Notes under the pieces: model-generated
Told to the model about the DNA's origin: nothing
Database searches by the model: none
The model's input: the letters and a program-made list of their open reading frames with translations, nothing else
Assembly (NCBI GenBank): GCA_038230275.1
Contig: JBBRNO010000030.1
Location: forward strand, 1-51,814
Length of the DNA: 51,814 nucleotides
Direction: 5' to 3'
Source: JANXXV01 sp038230275
GTDB lineage: Bacteria > Acidobacteriota > Terriglobia > Bryobacterales > Bryobacteraceae
In this document: positions 1 to 7,584 of the stretch, piece after piece
Position numbering within the stretch: position 1 is the stretch's first letter
Layout of the letters: every line of letters starts with the position of its first letter
Made by a program: the position numbers and the translations under genes

Positions 1-88
1 CCAGCTGCTCGCGGGCGAGGGCCTGGGCTGCGACAATGGCTGCCTTTAGCTCCGACGTTGGGTCGTCCGTTTCGATCTGATGATCCAT
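1..88 (-). CDS. Partial ORF, start of an unknown protein
   Basis: The complement opens with ATG at 88 and reads MDHQIETDDPTSELKAAIVA before running off the left edge, 29 codons in all without a stop. A weak purine-rich AGAAG lies just upstream. The acidic, Ala/Leu-rich start suggests a helical soluble protein, but no family can be named. It lies downstream of the AsmA-like gene on the same strand, 65 bases away, so it may be the next gene of that operon. The short length makes chance possible. Confidence 0.35.
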   Translation of the reverse strand, partial: MDHQIETDDPTSELKAAIVAAQALAREQL

Positions 89-153
89 GATCTTCTGCTT
101 AGTTTAATTCTGCCTTAAAAACGGGCGGAAGGGTTGGAAATAATCCCCGGGCG

Positions 154-2523
154 TCATGGTTTGATTGTGGTGATGTCCAGCCGCAGCGGCGCTAGAGGGC
201 CGCTGACGTGGACTACCCGGTTGGACGAAGCCAGTTCGAGTTGCAGCTTGCCATCCTGCTGCGTGCCGCCCTGGCCGGAAAACCGCTCCGCGCCCAGCGC
301 GGCCTGGACCGAGGTGAGGGTGATTTTCGGGCCCTGCCTTGAGACGGCGAACAGGTAGGACCCGGCTACGGAAGTGACAGGATTTTCCGGCAGCAGCGTG
401 AGCTCACGGGCATGGAAGGAGCCTTCGCCCTGGAGGCTCTGCAGGAAATCGGAACCGGTGCCGGCGGCATCGAACTTGCCTGAGAGGTCAACCTCGCCGC
501 CCTGCCAAGCCACGTCTTTGGCCTGACCGCGGAGCCGGTATCTGGGGTCGCTGCCGCTCAGGTCCACCGCCACAGTTCCTTTGATGCTGCCTTCGTCCAG
601 ACTTGCCTGGAGATTTTGGAACTGAACGTTTGGACCGTCCCAGATCATGTGGGCGGTGACATTCTTCCATTCCATGCCACCGGCAGTGAGTAGGCCGATG
701 CGGAAGGTTCCGTCCACCTGGCGATTGGCCAGCCACTCTGGAATGGGCGCGGCTTGCAACTTCAGAGTTCGGGCGAGGAATCCGCGCTCGCGGTGGAGTG
801 TGGGAAGCAGCATACGCTCCAGGGCGTCGAGGTCGGCTTCGGGGATGGCGAGGCGGAAGTGATGGGGCCAATCGTCGCCTGGCTCATAGCGGTAATCTCC
901 ATCGAGCTGGCACTTTTCCACCTTGGCGCGGAGGCGGGTTACTACGACGCGCTTGCCGTCCAGCAGGACCGAGGCGGAGTTGATTTGCAGCGGTGGCTTG
1001 AGGCCGGGGATATCGGCCTGGACGTCGCGGATATCAAAAGTACCGGCCCAGATGCCGGGCTTGCCGCCGTCGGATTGATACTGCAGCGAGCCGGTCCAGC
1101 GGCCTTTGCGAAAGCTTTCCAGGAGAGGCACGGCGGCCGCGCTGAGCAGGTGGCCGGAGCCGGTCTGCATCTCGGCAATGCTTAGCGACTTGGCCTTGAT
1201 AGTTAGCTGCAGGGTTTGGCTGCTGGGCTGGTAGTCGCCGGAGACTTCCGCCGATTGACCGGATTCTCCGGTGACGGCGGCGGACTCGAGGCGGATGTGG
1301 TCGCCATCGAGGGAGATTCCGGCGTGCTTGATGTTCAGAGTCGCGGTGTCGGTCTTGACCGTCGCGTCTTCGAGCGCCGCTTGCCCTTGCATTCCGCCAA
1401 GCGACGCGTAGCCCAACACGCCTACGATCTTGCCTTCGAGGCCGAATTCCTTGGGCAGCGACATGCCCATGTGGCGGGCTACCTCGACGAGCGGCGAGGC
1501 GGGCAGGCCATCAAAGGTTACGTCGGCGGCCCAGTGAGGTTGAGTCAGGTAGTCGAAGACGCGCATGCGCAGGGCGACGGGTATAGTCGGGTTATCCTGC
1601 TTGCCGGCGGTGAGCTCGATTTTCTGGGCGCGCCAGTCTATGGCGCCGCGGTAATTCACTTGGATTCCGCCGGACTTGGCGGACGGAACCAAGTCCCAAC
1701 GGTGAATATCCTCCAGCTGAAACTGGCCGGCTACGTCGAGGTTGGAGAGCGGTCCTTTGACGGTGGCCTTAGAGGCGATCAAACCGTGCAGGCCGAAGCT
1801 GCGGCCGCGCAGCAGGCGGGCCATTTCGTCGATGTCGCTCTTTTCGAGTTCCAGGTATAGGTCAAGCGCGCTTTCCTTGTTGGGGGCGGTGATCCAGGAA
1901 CCGCGTCCGTTGAAGGCGCCGAAGCCTTGGGCCGCTCGATCGGTGCGGGCGGGCGAGCCTGAGAAGCGGACGTTGAATGAGCCGGGAGCTCCGGATTGGG
2001 GAGAGACGTCTATGTTTGCATCCGTGAGGTAGAACGAGGATTTAGTGTCTCCAAACTTGAAGTTGAGGCGGCCGTTGCGGACTTGGATTACGGGCAGGCG
2101 GGAGACTTCCGTGGCGGCATTGGTTTGCTGGAGGAGCGGGATGATGCTCCATTGCGCGTTTTCCGGCTTGGTGAGATTGACGCTGGGGTCTTCGAGAGTA
2201 AGCGTGGAGAATTGCAGGTGGCCCGTCCAGAGAGAGGAGAGGCTGACGCGGGCTTGGAGCGAGGTGACGGAGGCGAAGGGTTCGATGCCTAGGGATGGGT
2301 CCTCATAGATGAGGACATTTTCCACGGTGAAGCCTGGTCCGGTGAAGAGGTTGAGATGAACGTCGCCGATATCCACGCGGCGGTGGAGCGAGTTCTGTAG
2401 CGCAACTTTGATGCGGCCGGTGAGGCGGTTTAGAGTGACGAAGGGCGCGGCCATGCCTGCTGCGATAAGGATTGCCAGGGATGCCAGCAGCAGCCGGCGG
2501 ATGGACTTTGGCGGGATGCTCAT
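154..2523 (-). CDS. AsmA-like membrane-anchored protein
   Basis: A protein of 789 residues with one N-terminal membrane segment (about residues 10-30, LLLASLAILIAAGMAAPFVTL) and a long beta-rich periplasmic part. The start has the AsmA-family look: 'GRIKVALQNSLHRRVDIGDVHLN' type wording, in which a conserved helix precedes a description of inner layers such as TGPGFTVENVLIYEDPS. AsmA-like proteins are known from E. coli to affect outer-membrane assembly or lipid traffic; that role is inferred here. The open frame extends upstream to 2880, but that part lies inside the nucleotidyltransferase gene and is Arg/Pro-rich shadow. ATG at 2523 gives an ATGA overlap with the upstream stop and is followed at once by the membrane anchor, so it was chosen. 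It is the last complete gene of the xdhC operon; a functional link to molybdenum enzymes is not evident. Confidence 0.8.
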   Translation of the reverse strand: MSIPPKSIRRLLLASLAILIAAGMAAPFVTLNRLTGRIKVALQNSLHRRVDIGDVHLNLFTGPGFTVENVLIYEDPSLGIEPFASVTSLQARVSLSSLWTGHLQFSTLTLEDPSVNLTKPENAQWSIIPLLQQTNAATEVSRLPVIQVRNGRLNFKFGDTKSSFYLTDANIDVSPQSGAPGSFNVRFSGSPARTDRAAQGFGAFNGRGSWITAPNKESALDLYLELEKSDIDEMARLLRGRSFGLHGLIASKATVKGPLSNLDVAGQFQLEDIHRWDLVPSAKSGGIQVNYRGAIDWRAQKIELTAGKQDNPTIPVALRMRVFDYLTQPHWAADVTFDGLPASPLVEVARHMGMSLPKEFGLEGKIVGVLGYASLGGMQGQAALEDATVKTDTATLNIKHAGISLDGDHIRLESAAVTGESGQSAEVSGDYQPSSQTLQLTIKAKSLSIAEMQTGSGHLLSAAAVPLLESFRKGRWTGSLQYQSDGGKPGIWAGTFDIRDVQADIPGLKPPLQINSASVLLDGKRVVVTRLRAKVEKCQLDGDYRYEPGDDWPHHFRLAIPEADLDALERMLLPTLHRERGFLARTLKLQAAPIPEWLANRQVDGTFRIGLLTAGGMEWKNVTAHMIWDGPNVQFQNLQASLDEGSIKGTVAVDLSGSDPRYRLRGQAKDVAWQGGEVDLSGKFDAAGTGSDFLQSLQGEGSFHARELTLLPENPVTSVAGSYLFAVSRQGPKITLTSVQAALGAERFSGQGGTQQDGKLQLELASSNRVVHVSGPLAPLRLDITTIKP

Positions 2524-3125
2524 TGGATTGCCGCCAGCAACTCCGCGTAGGCTTGGGGATCGTCTATATCTTTGAGGATGCCTGGATCTTCTACCTCGAC
2601 GTAGGTGGTGTGTGCGATGTTGCGGCGGATTACGGTGCGGGCTTCGGCTTCGGGCGGGAGGGCCAGGAATTCCGAAATCAGGGAACGTGTAAAGAGGACC
2701 GGGTGCCCGTGTCTTCCCTGATTCGTTGGGATTACCAAGAGAGGGCGATGGCGACCATCCGGTTCGGTGCCGAAGAAGGCCCCGGCTGTCCTTTGAATTG
2801 TCGAGACTTGGATTGCGGGGTAGTCTACCGGAGTGAAGATGACTCCGTCTGCGTCTTCTGGGATTGCTCTGAGGCCACATTGCAGCGAAGTCAGTTGGCC
2901 TTTTTCGTGGTCGGGGTTTAGTACGAAACTGGCTTCGGCGGCACGCTGGATGCGGTGTTGGATGGACTGGTCGTGACCGAGGACTACGGTTACGCTGTTG
3001 CAGGTTTCGTGGAAGATGCGAATCAGGCGGTCCAGGAACGTCTCGCCCTGGTAGACGAGCAGAGCCTTCGGCGTGCCCATCCTTCGCGATGCGCCACCTG
3101 AAAGGATTAAGCTGGCAAGGTTCAC
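2520..3125 (-). CDS. MobA-like nucleotidyltransferase (molybdopterin cytidylyl/guanylyltransferase type)
   Basis: A 201-residue protein with the nucleotide-binding signature of the MobA/MocA fold at residues 8-20 (LSGGASRRMGTPK). Further family marks are FTPVDYPAI in the position of the metal-binding Asp motif, and RHGHPVLFTRSLISEFL near residue 140. Members transfer CMP or GMP onto molybdopterin, or handle sugar nucleotides. Because the gene overlaps xdhC by ATGA (3122-3125), and XdhC helps insert the cofactor into xanthine-dehydrogenase-type enzymes that use the cytosine dinucleotide form, a MocA-like CTP-using role is the best inference. GTP use (MobA) cannot be excluded from sequence alone. 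The stop overlaps the AsmA-like start by ATGA, so the three genes are probably translated in a coupled manner. Confidence 0.85.
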   Translation of the reverse strand: MNLASLILSGGASRRMGTPKALLVYQGETFLDRLIRIFHETCNSVTVVLGHDQSIQHRIQRAAEASFVLNPDHEKGQLTSLQCGLRAIPEDADGVIFTPVDYPAIQVSTIQRTAGAFFGTEPDGRHRPLLVIPTNQGRHGHPVLFTRSLISEFLALPPEAEARTVIRRNIAHTTYVEVEDPGILKDIDDPQAYAELLAAIQ

Positions 3126-3958
3126 TTCAGGTGGGCTCGCAGGGCTTCGCTAGAGTACACGGACTTGGTGATGCTGCGCCACTGGGAATCCGGATTGCGG
3201 CGAACGGCGATCATCTCGGCTACAACGGCGACGGCGATTTCCTCGGGCGAAATGGCTCCGATGTCGAGGCCCATGGGCGCGAAGATGCGCTCAAAGGCAC
3301 TGCGCGGGATGCCCTGTTTTTCCAGTTCCTTGATGACCGAGATCACCTTGCGCTTGCTGCCGATCATGGAGACGTATTTGGCGTTGGTGCCGATGGCCCA
3401 CTGGAGAACGCGCATGTCGTCACGGTGGCCTCGGGTGACTATGACTACGTACGTGGTCTCATTGACCGGGAGATTGGGGAAGACGGATTCGTATTCACCC
3501 GCGTGGATCTCGTCCGCTTCGGGGAAGCGTTCGGCGTTGGCGAAGGCTTCGCGGTCGTCTACGACGGTGGTGCGGAATCCGGCCAGGCCTGCTACTTTGC
3601 AGAGGCTCTTTGAGATGTGACCGGCGCCAAAGATGATGGCGCTGGGTTGGGGCAGGATAGGTTCCACGAATACGTCTAGCTGGCCGCCGCAAATCAGGCC
3701 GTTGTCGTAGGCGGCGTCCTGGCCCAGGCTGAAGTTGAGGTGTTTGGGTTTTTCGGTTTCGATCACTTCGCGGGCGGCATTCCAGACTTCGGCTTCCACG
3801 CAGCCGCCGCCTATGGTGCCGGCCATGGAGCCGTCCTCGCGCACCAGTAGCTTGGCGCTTTCATAACTTGGGATGGAACCGCGGACTTGGACGATGGTGG
3901 CGAGTGCGCACTTCTGGCCGAGACGCCGGAGGCGGATGATTTCGTCGTAGAGGTCCAT
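3122..3958 (-). CDS. xdhC: XdhC family molybdenum-cofactor insertion protein
   Basis: A full-length 278-residue XdhC/CoxI protein. The N-terminal XdhC domain carries GTIGGGCVEAE (48-57) and ICGGQLDVFVEP (89-100). The C-terminal Rossmann-like domain starts with IFGAGHIS (109-116) and continues with VIVTRGHRDDM and SMIGSKRK. The family binds the molybdenum cofactor, supports its sulfuration and delivers it to xanthine dehydrogenase or CO-dehydrogenase-type hydroxylases. No hydroxylase subunits are in the window, so the client enzyme is elsewhere. The start is supported by a TATAAT on this strand at 3973-3968, nine bases before the ATG. The 5' end lies within the long overlapping frame that runs to 3811. 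It is the first gene of a three-gene set with ATGA overlaps. Confidence 0.93.
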   Translation of the reverse strand: MDLYDEIIRLRRLGQKCALATIVQVRGSIPSYESAKLLVREDGSMAGTIGGGCVEAEVWNAAREVIETEKPKHLNFSLGQDAAYDNGLICGGQLDVFVEPILPQPSAIIFGAGHISKSLCKVAGLAGFRTTVVDDREAFANAERFPEADEIHAGEYESVFPNLPVNETTYVVIVTRGHRDDMRVLQWAIGTNAKYVSMIGSKRKVISVIKELEKQGIPRSAFERIFAPMGLDIGAISPEEIAVAVVAEMIAVRRNPDSQWRSITKSVYSSEALRAHLK

Positions 3959-4452
3959 TCCAGAGGAATTATACCGCGCTGGGGGGCGTCGGTTCGGGCT
4001 GGAAAGAACATTTGGCTGGGATAAATGGGATGAATGGGATCAGGCGATTGGCTTTGTTCGTGCGATTGGGCGGCTATGCACTGGGTTAAGGCTTGGTGGA
4101 AGAGGCGCTGGTGCCGGGCGCGGTGACGGCTTAGGTTGTGGAGACGGCTGGCGATTTCTTCCGGGTTGGTTTCGGTGTCGTCGAAGAGTTGATCTTCGAG
4201 AGTGTCAACGCGTTGCAGGTTCCAGTGGGCTTTGGCTAGCTGGGCTACTTGGGGGCCTTTAAATTCTTTGGTGAATTCGCCGGTGATTCTGGCGATTTCC
4301 TGATGGTCGGCTGGGCTTAGGATTTCGGTTTGAGCGCGGAGGCCGTGGGTCCTGGCGTTCTGCGAAACTTTCCGCTTACCTGCGGCGGATTTGGGGCCGG
4401 TGGACGCGGCGGCGTTGCGTCGATTGGCGGCTTGCTGGGCGGGGGAGCTCAT
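3811..4452 (-). CDS. Small basic protein with N-terminal NRRNAA...TGPKS motif, unknown function
   Basis: The first 35 residues (QAANRRNAAASTGPKSAAG, then KRKVSQNARTHGLRA) match a short conserved start I know from many uncharacterised acidobacterial and planctomycete proteins; no function is established. Residues 50-125 are predicted helical and charged. From about residue 135 the protein becomes a Ser/Pro/Gln-rich tail that includes DPIHPIYPSQMF, which is encoded by a short DNA repeat also found near 26.4 kb. The last ~49 codons overlap xdhC and its promoter in another frame. The true C-terminus may therefore be degraded or shared, and the overlap is suspicious. The ATG overlaps the stop of the upstream 137-residue gene by ATGA, so the two form a pair. 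Confidence 0.6.
   Translation of the reverse strand: MSSPAQQAANRRNAAASTGPKSAAGKRKVSQNARTHGLRAQTEILSPADHQEIARITGEFTKEFKGPQVAQLAKAHWNLQRVDTLEDQLFDDTETNPEEIASRLHNLSRHRARHQRLFHQALTQCIAAQSHEQSQSPDPIHPIYPSQMFFPARTDAPQRGIIPLEWTSTTKSSASGVSARSAHSPPSSKSAVPSQVMKAPSYWCARTAPWPAP
3968..3973 (-). promoter_or_regulatory. Putative -10 box for xdhC
   Basis: The complement reads TATAAT here, nine bases before the xdhC ATG. That would place transcription start only two or three bases upstream of the start codon. No convincing -35 box was seen at the usual distance, so the call rests on the -10 match and its position. Confidence 0.45.
4010..4040. repeat. 31-base dispersed repeat, copy 1
   Basis: Begins ATTTGGCTGGGAT and continues with the internally repetitive run of (A/G)AATGG(G/A)AT units. 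It differs from the copy at 26360-26390 at only two of 31 positions, and the flanks are unrelated. On the complementary strand it encodes the DPIHPIYPSQ stretch of the overlapping small gene. Confidence 0.7.
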
Positions 4453-4862
4453 TTTTGGGCCTGGAGTTTTTGGAGGCTGGTTTGAGCGCGGAGGAATGCC
4501 TGGTCGTGCGTTGCTATGGCCCGCGTGAGCTTAGGTTGGACGCCGCGATTGGCTTGATCGGATTCAAAGGCTTGGCCCAGGCGGAGTGTGTCGTAGTGGA
4601 AGCCTGTGCCGTGTTTTTTGGCGTAGGCCACGATGCTGGGGTGATCCGCGATGGCGGCGATTTGGGCGTCGATGACGTTGGTTTCCAGAGCGGTGGCACG
4701 GAGGGCGCAATGGAAGCTACGGGCCATGGTCTGGATTAACTGGTCTTCGGTGAAGGTGGCGGGGTGGAGATCGCGGCGGAAGGCTGCCAGGAGTTGGGAT
4801 ATTGCGGGTGTGGTCGCGAGTGCGGAGTGCTTATCGTTGATTTTTGCTGCTGGAGTCGCCAT
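4449..4862 (-). CDS. Hypothetical 137-residue protein
   Basis: A soluble, mostly helical protein of unknown family with no signal peptide. The open frame extends to 4958, but the ATG at 4862 is preceded by AAAGGCG at a good distance and by a TACAAT on this strand at 4890-4885. The extra upstream residues (Pro/Lys-rich) are therefore probably not translated. The core includes IAAIADHPSIVAYAKKHGTG and LRLGQAFESDQANR. Its stop overlaps the start of the NRRNAA-motif gene, so both are likely made from one message. I do not recognise a function. Confidence 0.6.
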   Translation of the reverse strand: MATPAAKINDKHSALATTPAISQLLAAFRRDLHPATFTEDQLIQTMARSFHCALRATALETNVIDAQIAAIADHPSIVAYAKKHGTGFHYDTLRLGQAFESDQANRGVQPKLTRAIATHDQAFLRAQTSLQKLQAQK

Positions 4863-5288
4863 CTGCTTCGCCTTTCTGGTTTGTATTGTACAGGAGGGGG
4901 ACCTAATTTCAGGGGGTTTGGAGGGTGGCTTTATTGGTGGTAACGCATTTTGAATCAATTGGTTGCGGTTTCTTTTCTAGAGCTGTGACTGAGTTTTATG
5001 GTGGGCTCATTTTTGGGAGGTGTGGGGTGTTTAGTGCACGCATGGGGAGCCATCGACTGGGTATAGTGACTTGGAAAAGATTCGTCCATAAGCGAGGTGG
5101 ACATCGAGGGCGGCAGCAGACTGCATAAAAGCCAAGACATCCAATCTGCCGTCAACCCACGATCGAGGAAGTTGCCGCAGGGCCGAGCCCTACAGGTTCG
5201 TAAAGGGTATGCAGTTTGAACGGGTTCTATCGCAATCCACAGCACTTGCCAGGACAAAAGGGCTACTCTAAAAAAAGAGGATAAGGAC
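4863..5288. other. Intergenic region with divergent promoters
   Basis: 426 bases between divergent genes. Near its left end lies TACAAT (complement of 4885-4890), a plausible -10 for the leftward pair. At its right end, AGGATAAGGA just before the GTG at 5289 serves as ribosome-binding site for the antitoxin. No coding potential, tRNA or repeat was recognised in the middle. Confidence 0.45.
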
Positions 5289-5528
5289 GTGGCAAACATC
5301 GATACAAGTTTGACCGTCGATTGGACGCATTGCGAATTGATTGAACGCGTGCCCGGCAAGGTTTCGGGCCGTCCGGTAGTCCGTGGAACGCGCATCATGC
5401 CCGATGCTATTGTTGGCAGTTACGATTTGGGCGAAACCATTGCTGAGCTGCAAGAAGGTTTTCCTACACTTTCGATCGAACAAATTGAACGCCTTATCGA
5501 ATTCGCGCGCTCTCAGCGTGAGCGATAG
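5289..5528 (+). CDS. DUF433 family antitoxin
   Basis: A 79-residue protein with the DUF433 pattern: IERVPGKVSGRPVVRGTRI, then a helix-turn-helix-like part with DLGETIAELQEGFPTLSIEQI. DUF433 proteins are small DNA-binding antitoxins that usually precede a PIN-like DUF5615 toxin, as here with a 5-base gap. The start is GTG, preceded by AAGGA at suitable spacing. The antitoxin is expected to bind and neutralise the toxin and repress the shared promoter; both are inferred from the family. Base composition is slightly less GC-rich than its neighbours, in keeping with an acquired module. Confidence 0.85.
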   Translation: MANIDTSLTVDWTHCELIERVPGKVSGRPVVRGTRIMPDAIVGSYDLGETIAELQEGFPTLSIEQIERLIEFARSQRER

Positions 5529-5533
5529 CACCA

Positions 5534-5878
5534 GTGAAGGTGCTACTGGATGAAAATCTTGACCACGCCTTGCGGAGCCTCTTGGGGCCACATGAAGTGG
5601 TAACGGCTGCGTATATGGGTTGGGCCGAGTTGAAGATTGGGGAACTGCTTGCGTCAGCCGAAACGGCGGGAATTGAAGTACTTGTTACGGGCGATCAGAC
5701 CTTGAACTACGAACAAAACCTGGCCGGACGCCGCTTGGCAATACTTGCACTTTCCGCCATACAACTTCCGATTATCAAAAGTAACATTCCGGCAATCCTG
5801 GCCGCGATTGAGCGCTCCTCCCCAGGCTCTTTTGAGGTGGTGCAATGCGGTTGGTTTACCAGGCGGAAACCAACATAG
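5534..5878 (+). CDS. DUF5615 PIN-like toxin
   Basis: A 114-residue protein of the DUF5615 PIN-like family. It begins with KVLLDENLD, giving the acidic pair D6/E7, and has a second acidic motif LVTGDQTL with D54, as expected for a metal-dependent RNase fold. The start is GTG at 5534, five bases after the antitoxin stop, which is normal for coupled toxin-antitoxin genes. The family is predicted to cleave RNA, but the target is unknown. The length is typical and the frame intact, unlike the second toxin copy at 5943-6138. Confidence 0.83.
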   Translation: MKVLLDENLDHALRSLLGPHEVVTAAYMGWAELKIGELLASAETAGIEVLVTGDQTLNYEQNLAGRRLAILALSAIQLPIIKSNIPAILAAIERSSPGSFEVVQCGWFTRRKPT

Positions 5879-5942
5879 TGATGCTCCAATGATCGTTAGC
5901 CATCGCCACTAGTTCGGGCCGCAATCGCCTTAGAAGAGAAAT

Positions 5943-6138
5943 TCACGGACTGCGGTCCTGTGCTTTAATCGGTGATGGCTTGCTACCGTCTGATTTCAGA
6001 ACACTAACGACAGTAGTTGCGAAGCCCCAGAAATCGGTATCAAACACACCCTGGTTGGCAGTCCCGCTGATATCCCTGACGTCATGACCGAGTTCCCTCA
6101 GGTGTTCGTGGGATGTTCTCGTCGACGAAGATTTTCAT
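5943..6138 (-). pseudogene. Frameshifted and truncated DUF5615 PIN-like toxin
   Basis: Directly downstream of the second DUF433 gene on the minus strand, the frame starts MKIFVDENIPR (ATG at 6138), which is the family start. It then shifts and stops at TGA after TRS. In the +1-related frame the family resumes with LRELGHDVRDISGTANQGVF and DTDFWGF, and then degenerates until a TGA at 5943-5945. The C-terminal third with the remaining catalytic residues is missing. The toxin is therefore broken by an indel near 6100 and by loss of its 3' end. Confidence 0.75.
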
Positions 6139-6141
6139 CCA

Positions 6142-6375
6142 TCATCGACCGGACGAAAGCAGCGGCGTGATTTGTTCCTCAGCCAACTCGGCCGCGTACT
6201 CGAGGCAAGCCATGACGGCCGTGCGCGTCAAAGACGGGTATTCGGCCAATAATTCCTCAACGGAGTCGCCATTCGCCAGCATTCGGATGATCTGGTGAAC
6301 AGGAATCCGCGTACCCTTCACGCAAGCCTGCCCGTGGCAAATTGCCTGGTCGATGGAAATCTGTTCAAACGCCAC
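6142..6375 (-). CDS. DUF433 family antitoxin (partner of a broken toxin)
   Basis: 77 residues with the DUF433 pattern: FEQISIDQAICHGQACVKGT, RIPVHQIIRMLANGDSVEEL and LAEYPSLTRTAV. The open frame extends further upstream, but a perfect GGAGGT lies eight bases before the GTG at 6375, which fixes the start. The stop is three bases before the ATG of the adjoining DUF5615 gene, the canonical arrangement. Since that toxin is frameshifted, this antitoxin is orphaned; it may persist as a decoy or as a cross-acting antitoxin for the 5.3-kb pair. It shares the family but is clearly divergent in sequence from the antitoxin at 5289. Confidence 0.85.
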   Translation of the reverse strand: MAFEQISIDQAICHGQACVKGTRIPVHQIIRMLANGDSVEELLAEYPSLTRTAVMACLEYAAELAEEQITPLLSSGR

Positions 6376-6884
6376 CGTGATTGACCTCCACAACCAGTTT
6401 AGCCCCTTGTATCCGTTGGCGGTGTGCGCAGGCCTCGCGCGGTTTGGGGGGCGAAAGATCGTGGCCGCCATCGCCGTCACCGAGGAGGAAAGGGACAGAA
6501 CGACGCTTTCGAGCAAGCCCACGTACGGTTGGCATAATGTAATTGGGCGCTAATCGGGGCAGGTGCAGCGTGCGCTTGCCAGGATTCAGGAGGGTACTGG
6601 TGGACGGGGATAAGATCTCTAGATCAGAGTACCTCGGCATCAACACCGCGTCGATTGCGACATTCAGCGTTATCGTTTCTCGTGCGGACTTGTGGGTGAA
6701 TCTCAGCGAGCACAACGTGCCCATCGGGGCAATTCTGTTGGGGTTGGCACTTTCGCTATCGCCGTCGCCGGCATCGCAATACTTAATCTCTGGGAAGACA
6801 TAACAATTGCGGGACGAGCATATGTTTCACTTCGACTCTCAACAGCCCGATTGCTCAAAATTGAGTCTGAGATTCAAGATCAAA
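6376..6884. other. No confident gene; possible decayed membrane ORF
   Basis: 509 bases between the antitoxin and the transposase remnant. Two overlapping plus-strand frames (about 6543-6803 and 6692-7003) each contain a hydrophobic stretch, for example TFAIAVAGIAILNLW. Together they could be a frameshifted small membrane protein, but neither has a ribosome-binding site or a recognisable family. I annotate nothing with confidence. Confidence 0.3.
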
Positions 6885-7247
6885 CTAGAGCGGGGCTCGA
6901 ACTTCGATGGAATGATTGGTCACCGAAGGAGGCTGGCGAATGGTTTCCATCAGGTGTGATAGATCCATCAACCGGAGCAGTTTTTGAGCTCTGCGTTTTT
7001 TGACTTTGGGATGTGTTTCCCGGCCTTGTTCGACGTAACTGATGCCGTCGTGGAGAAGCTTCCAAAGCAACCGTCCCAGCCGATGGGCAATCGCCCAGAT
7101 GGCGCCTTTGTATTTGAGCCCCGGTAGCAGCCTCCGAAATACAGTTTGGAAGTGGCTGCCTTTCTTCTTTACCGCTGCTTGCGCCGCCTGCGTTAGAATC
7201 CGATGCTCATCGCCCTTCCTCATTGGAAGGACGATCTCACAAAGTTT
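6885..7247 (-). pseudogene. IS110-family transposase, C-terminal remnant
   Basis: The minus frame ending at 6885 contains RILTQAAQAAVKKKGSHFQT, then FRRLLPGLKYKGAIWAIAHR and LLWKLLHDGISYVEQG. This is the C-terminal end typical of IS110/IS116/IS902 transposases. The frame is closed upstream by a TGA just beyond 7247, and no N-terminal DEDD catalytic domain is found nearby, so only the last third or less of the gene remains. No element ends or target duplications could be made out. Confidence 0.7.
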
Positions 7248-7584
7248 GGTTCAAAAACGCGCGTTCCCGATCAGACTCCTTTACGGCCTCTACAGCTCCA
7301 GAGCGATTACAACCTTTACCATTCCTCGCTGTCGTTCAGCATATCGCTCTTCCACCCCCATTTTCATCACCTTTGGCGGGCCACAGGACCATGTACACTC
7401 CTTTACTAGTCGCGGATGGGAAACTACTGGTGCCGCAATGAGTTCTCCCACAAGAGTGGTCTTACGGGCATGAAATCGTGCGGTGGGAGCGGGGAATGGC
7501 GGAGGCAAGGGCCACGCCAGTGTTCCGCATTCAGAACTACAATAGAAACCACGGTCCGGTTCACTGGACACGGAGAATGTAACT
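7248..7584. other. No gene recognised
   Basis: 337 bases between the transposase remnant and the secreted oxidoreductase. Open frames on both strands here lack family resemblance and ribosome-binding sites. The last bases carry GGAGA eight bases before the ATG at 7585. It could hold more insertion-sequence debris, but nothing specific can be shown. Confidence 0.35.

Noticed and set aside
1216..1860. Plus-strand frame of 214 residues
   Set aside because: Antisense to the AsmA-like gene, with no ribosome-binding site or family match.
2524..2880. N-terminal extension of the AsmA-like frame
   Set aside because: Arg/Pro/Ser-rich reading inside the nucleotidyltransferase gene; ATG 2523 with the ATGA overlap explains the start.
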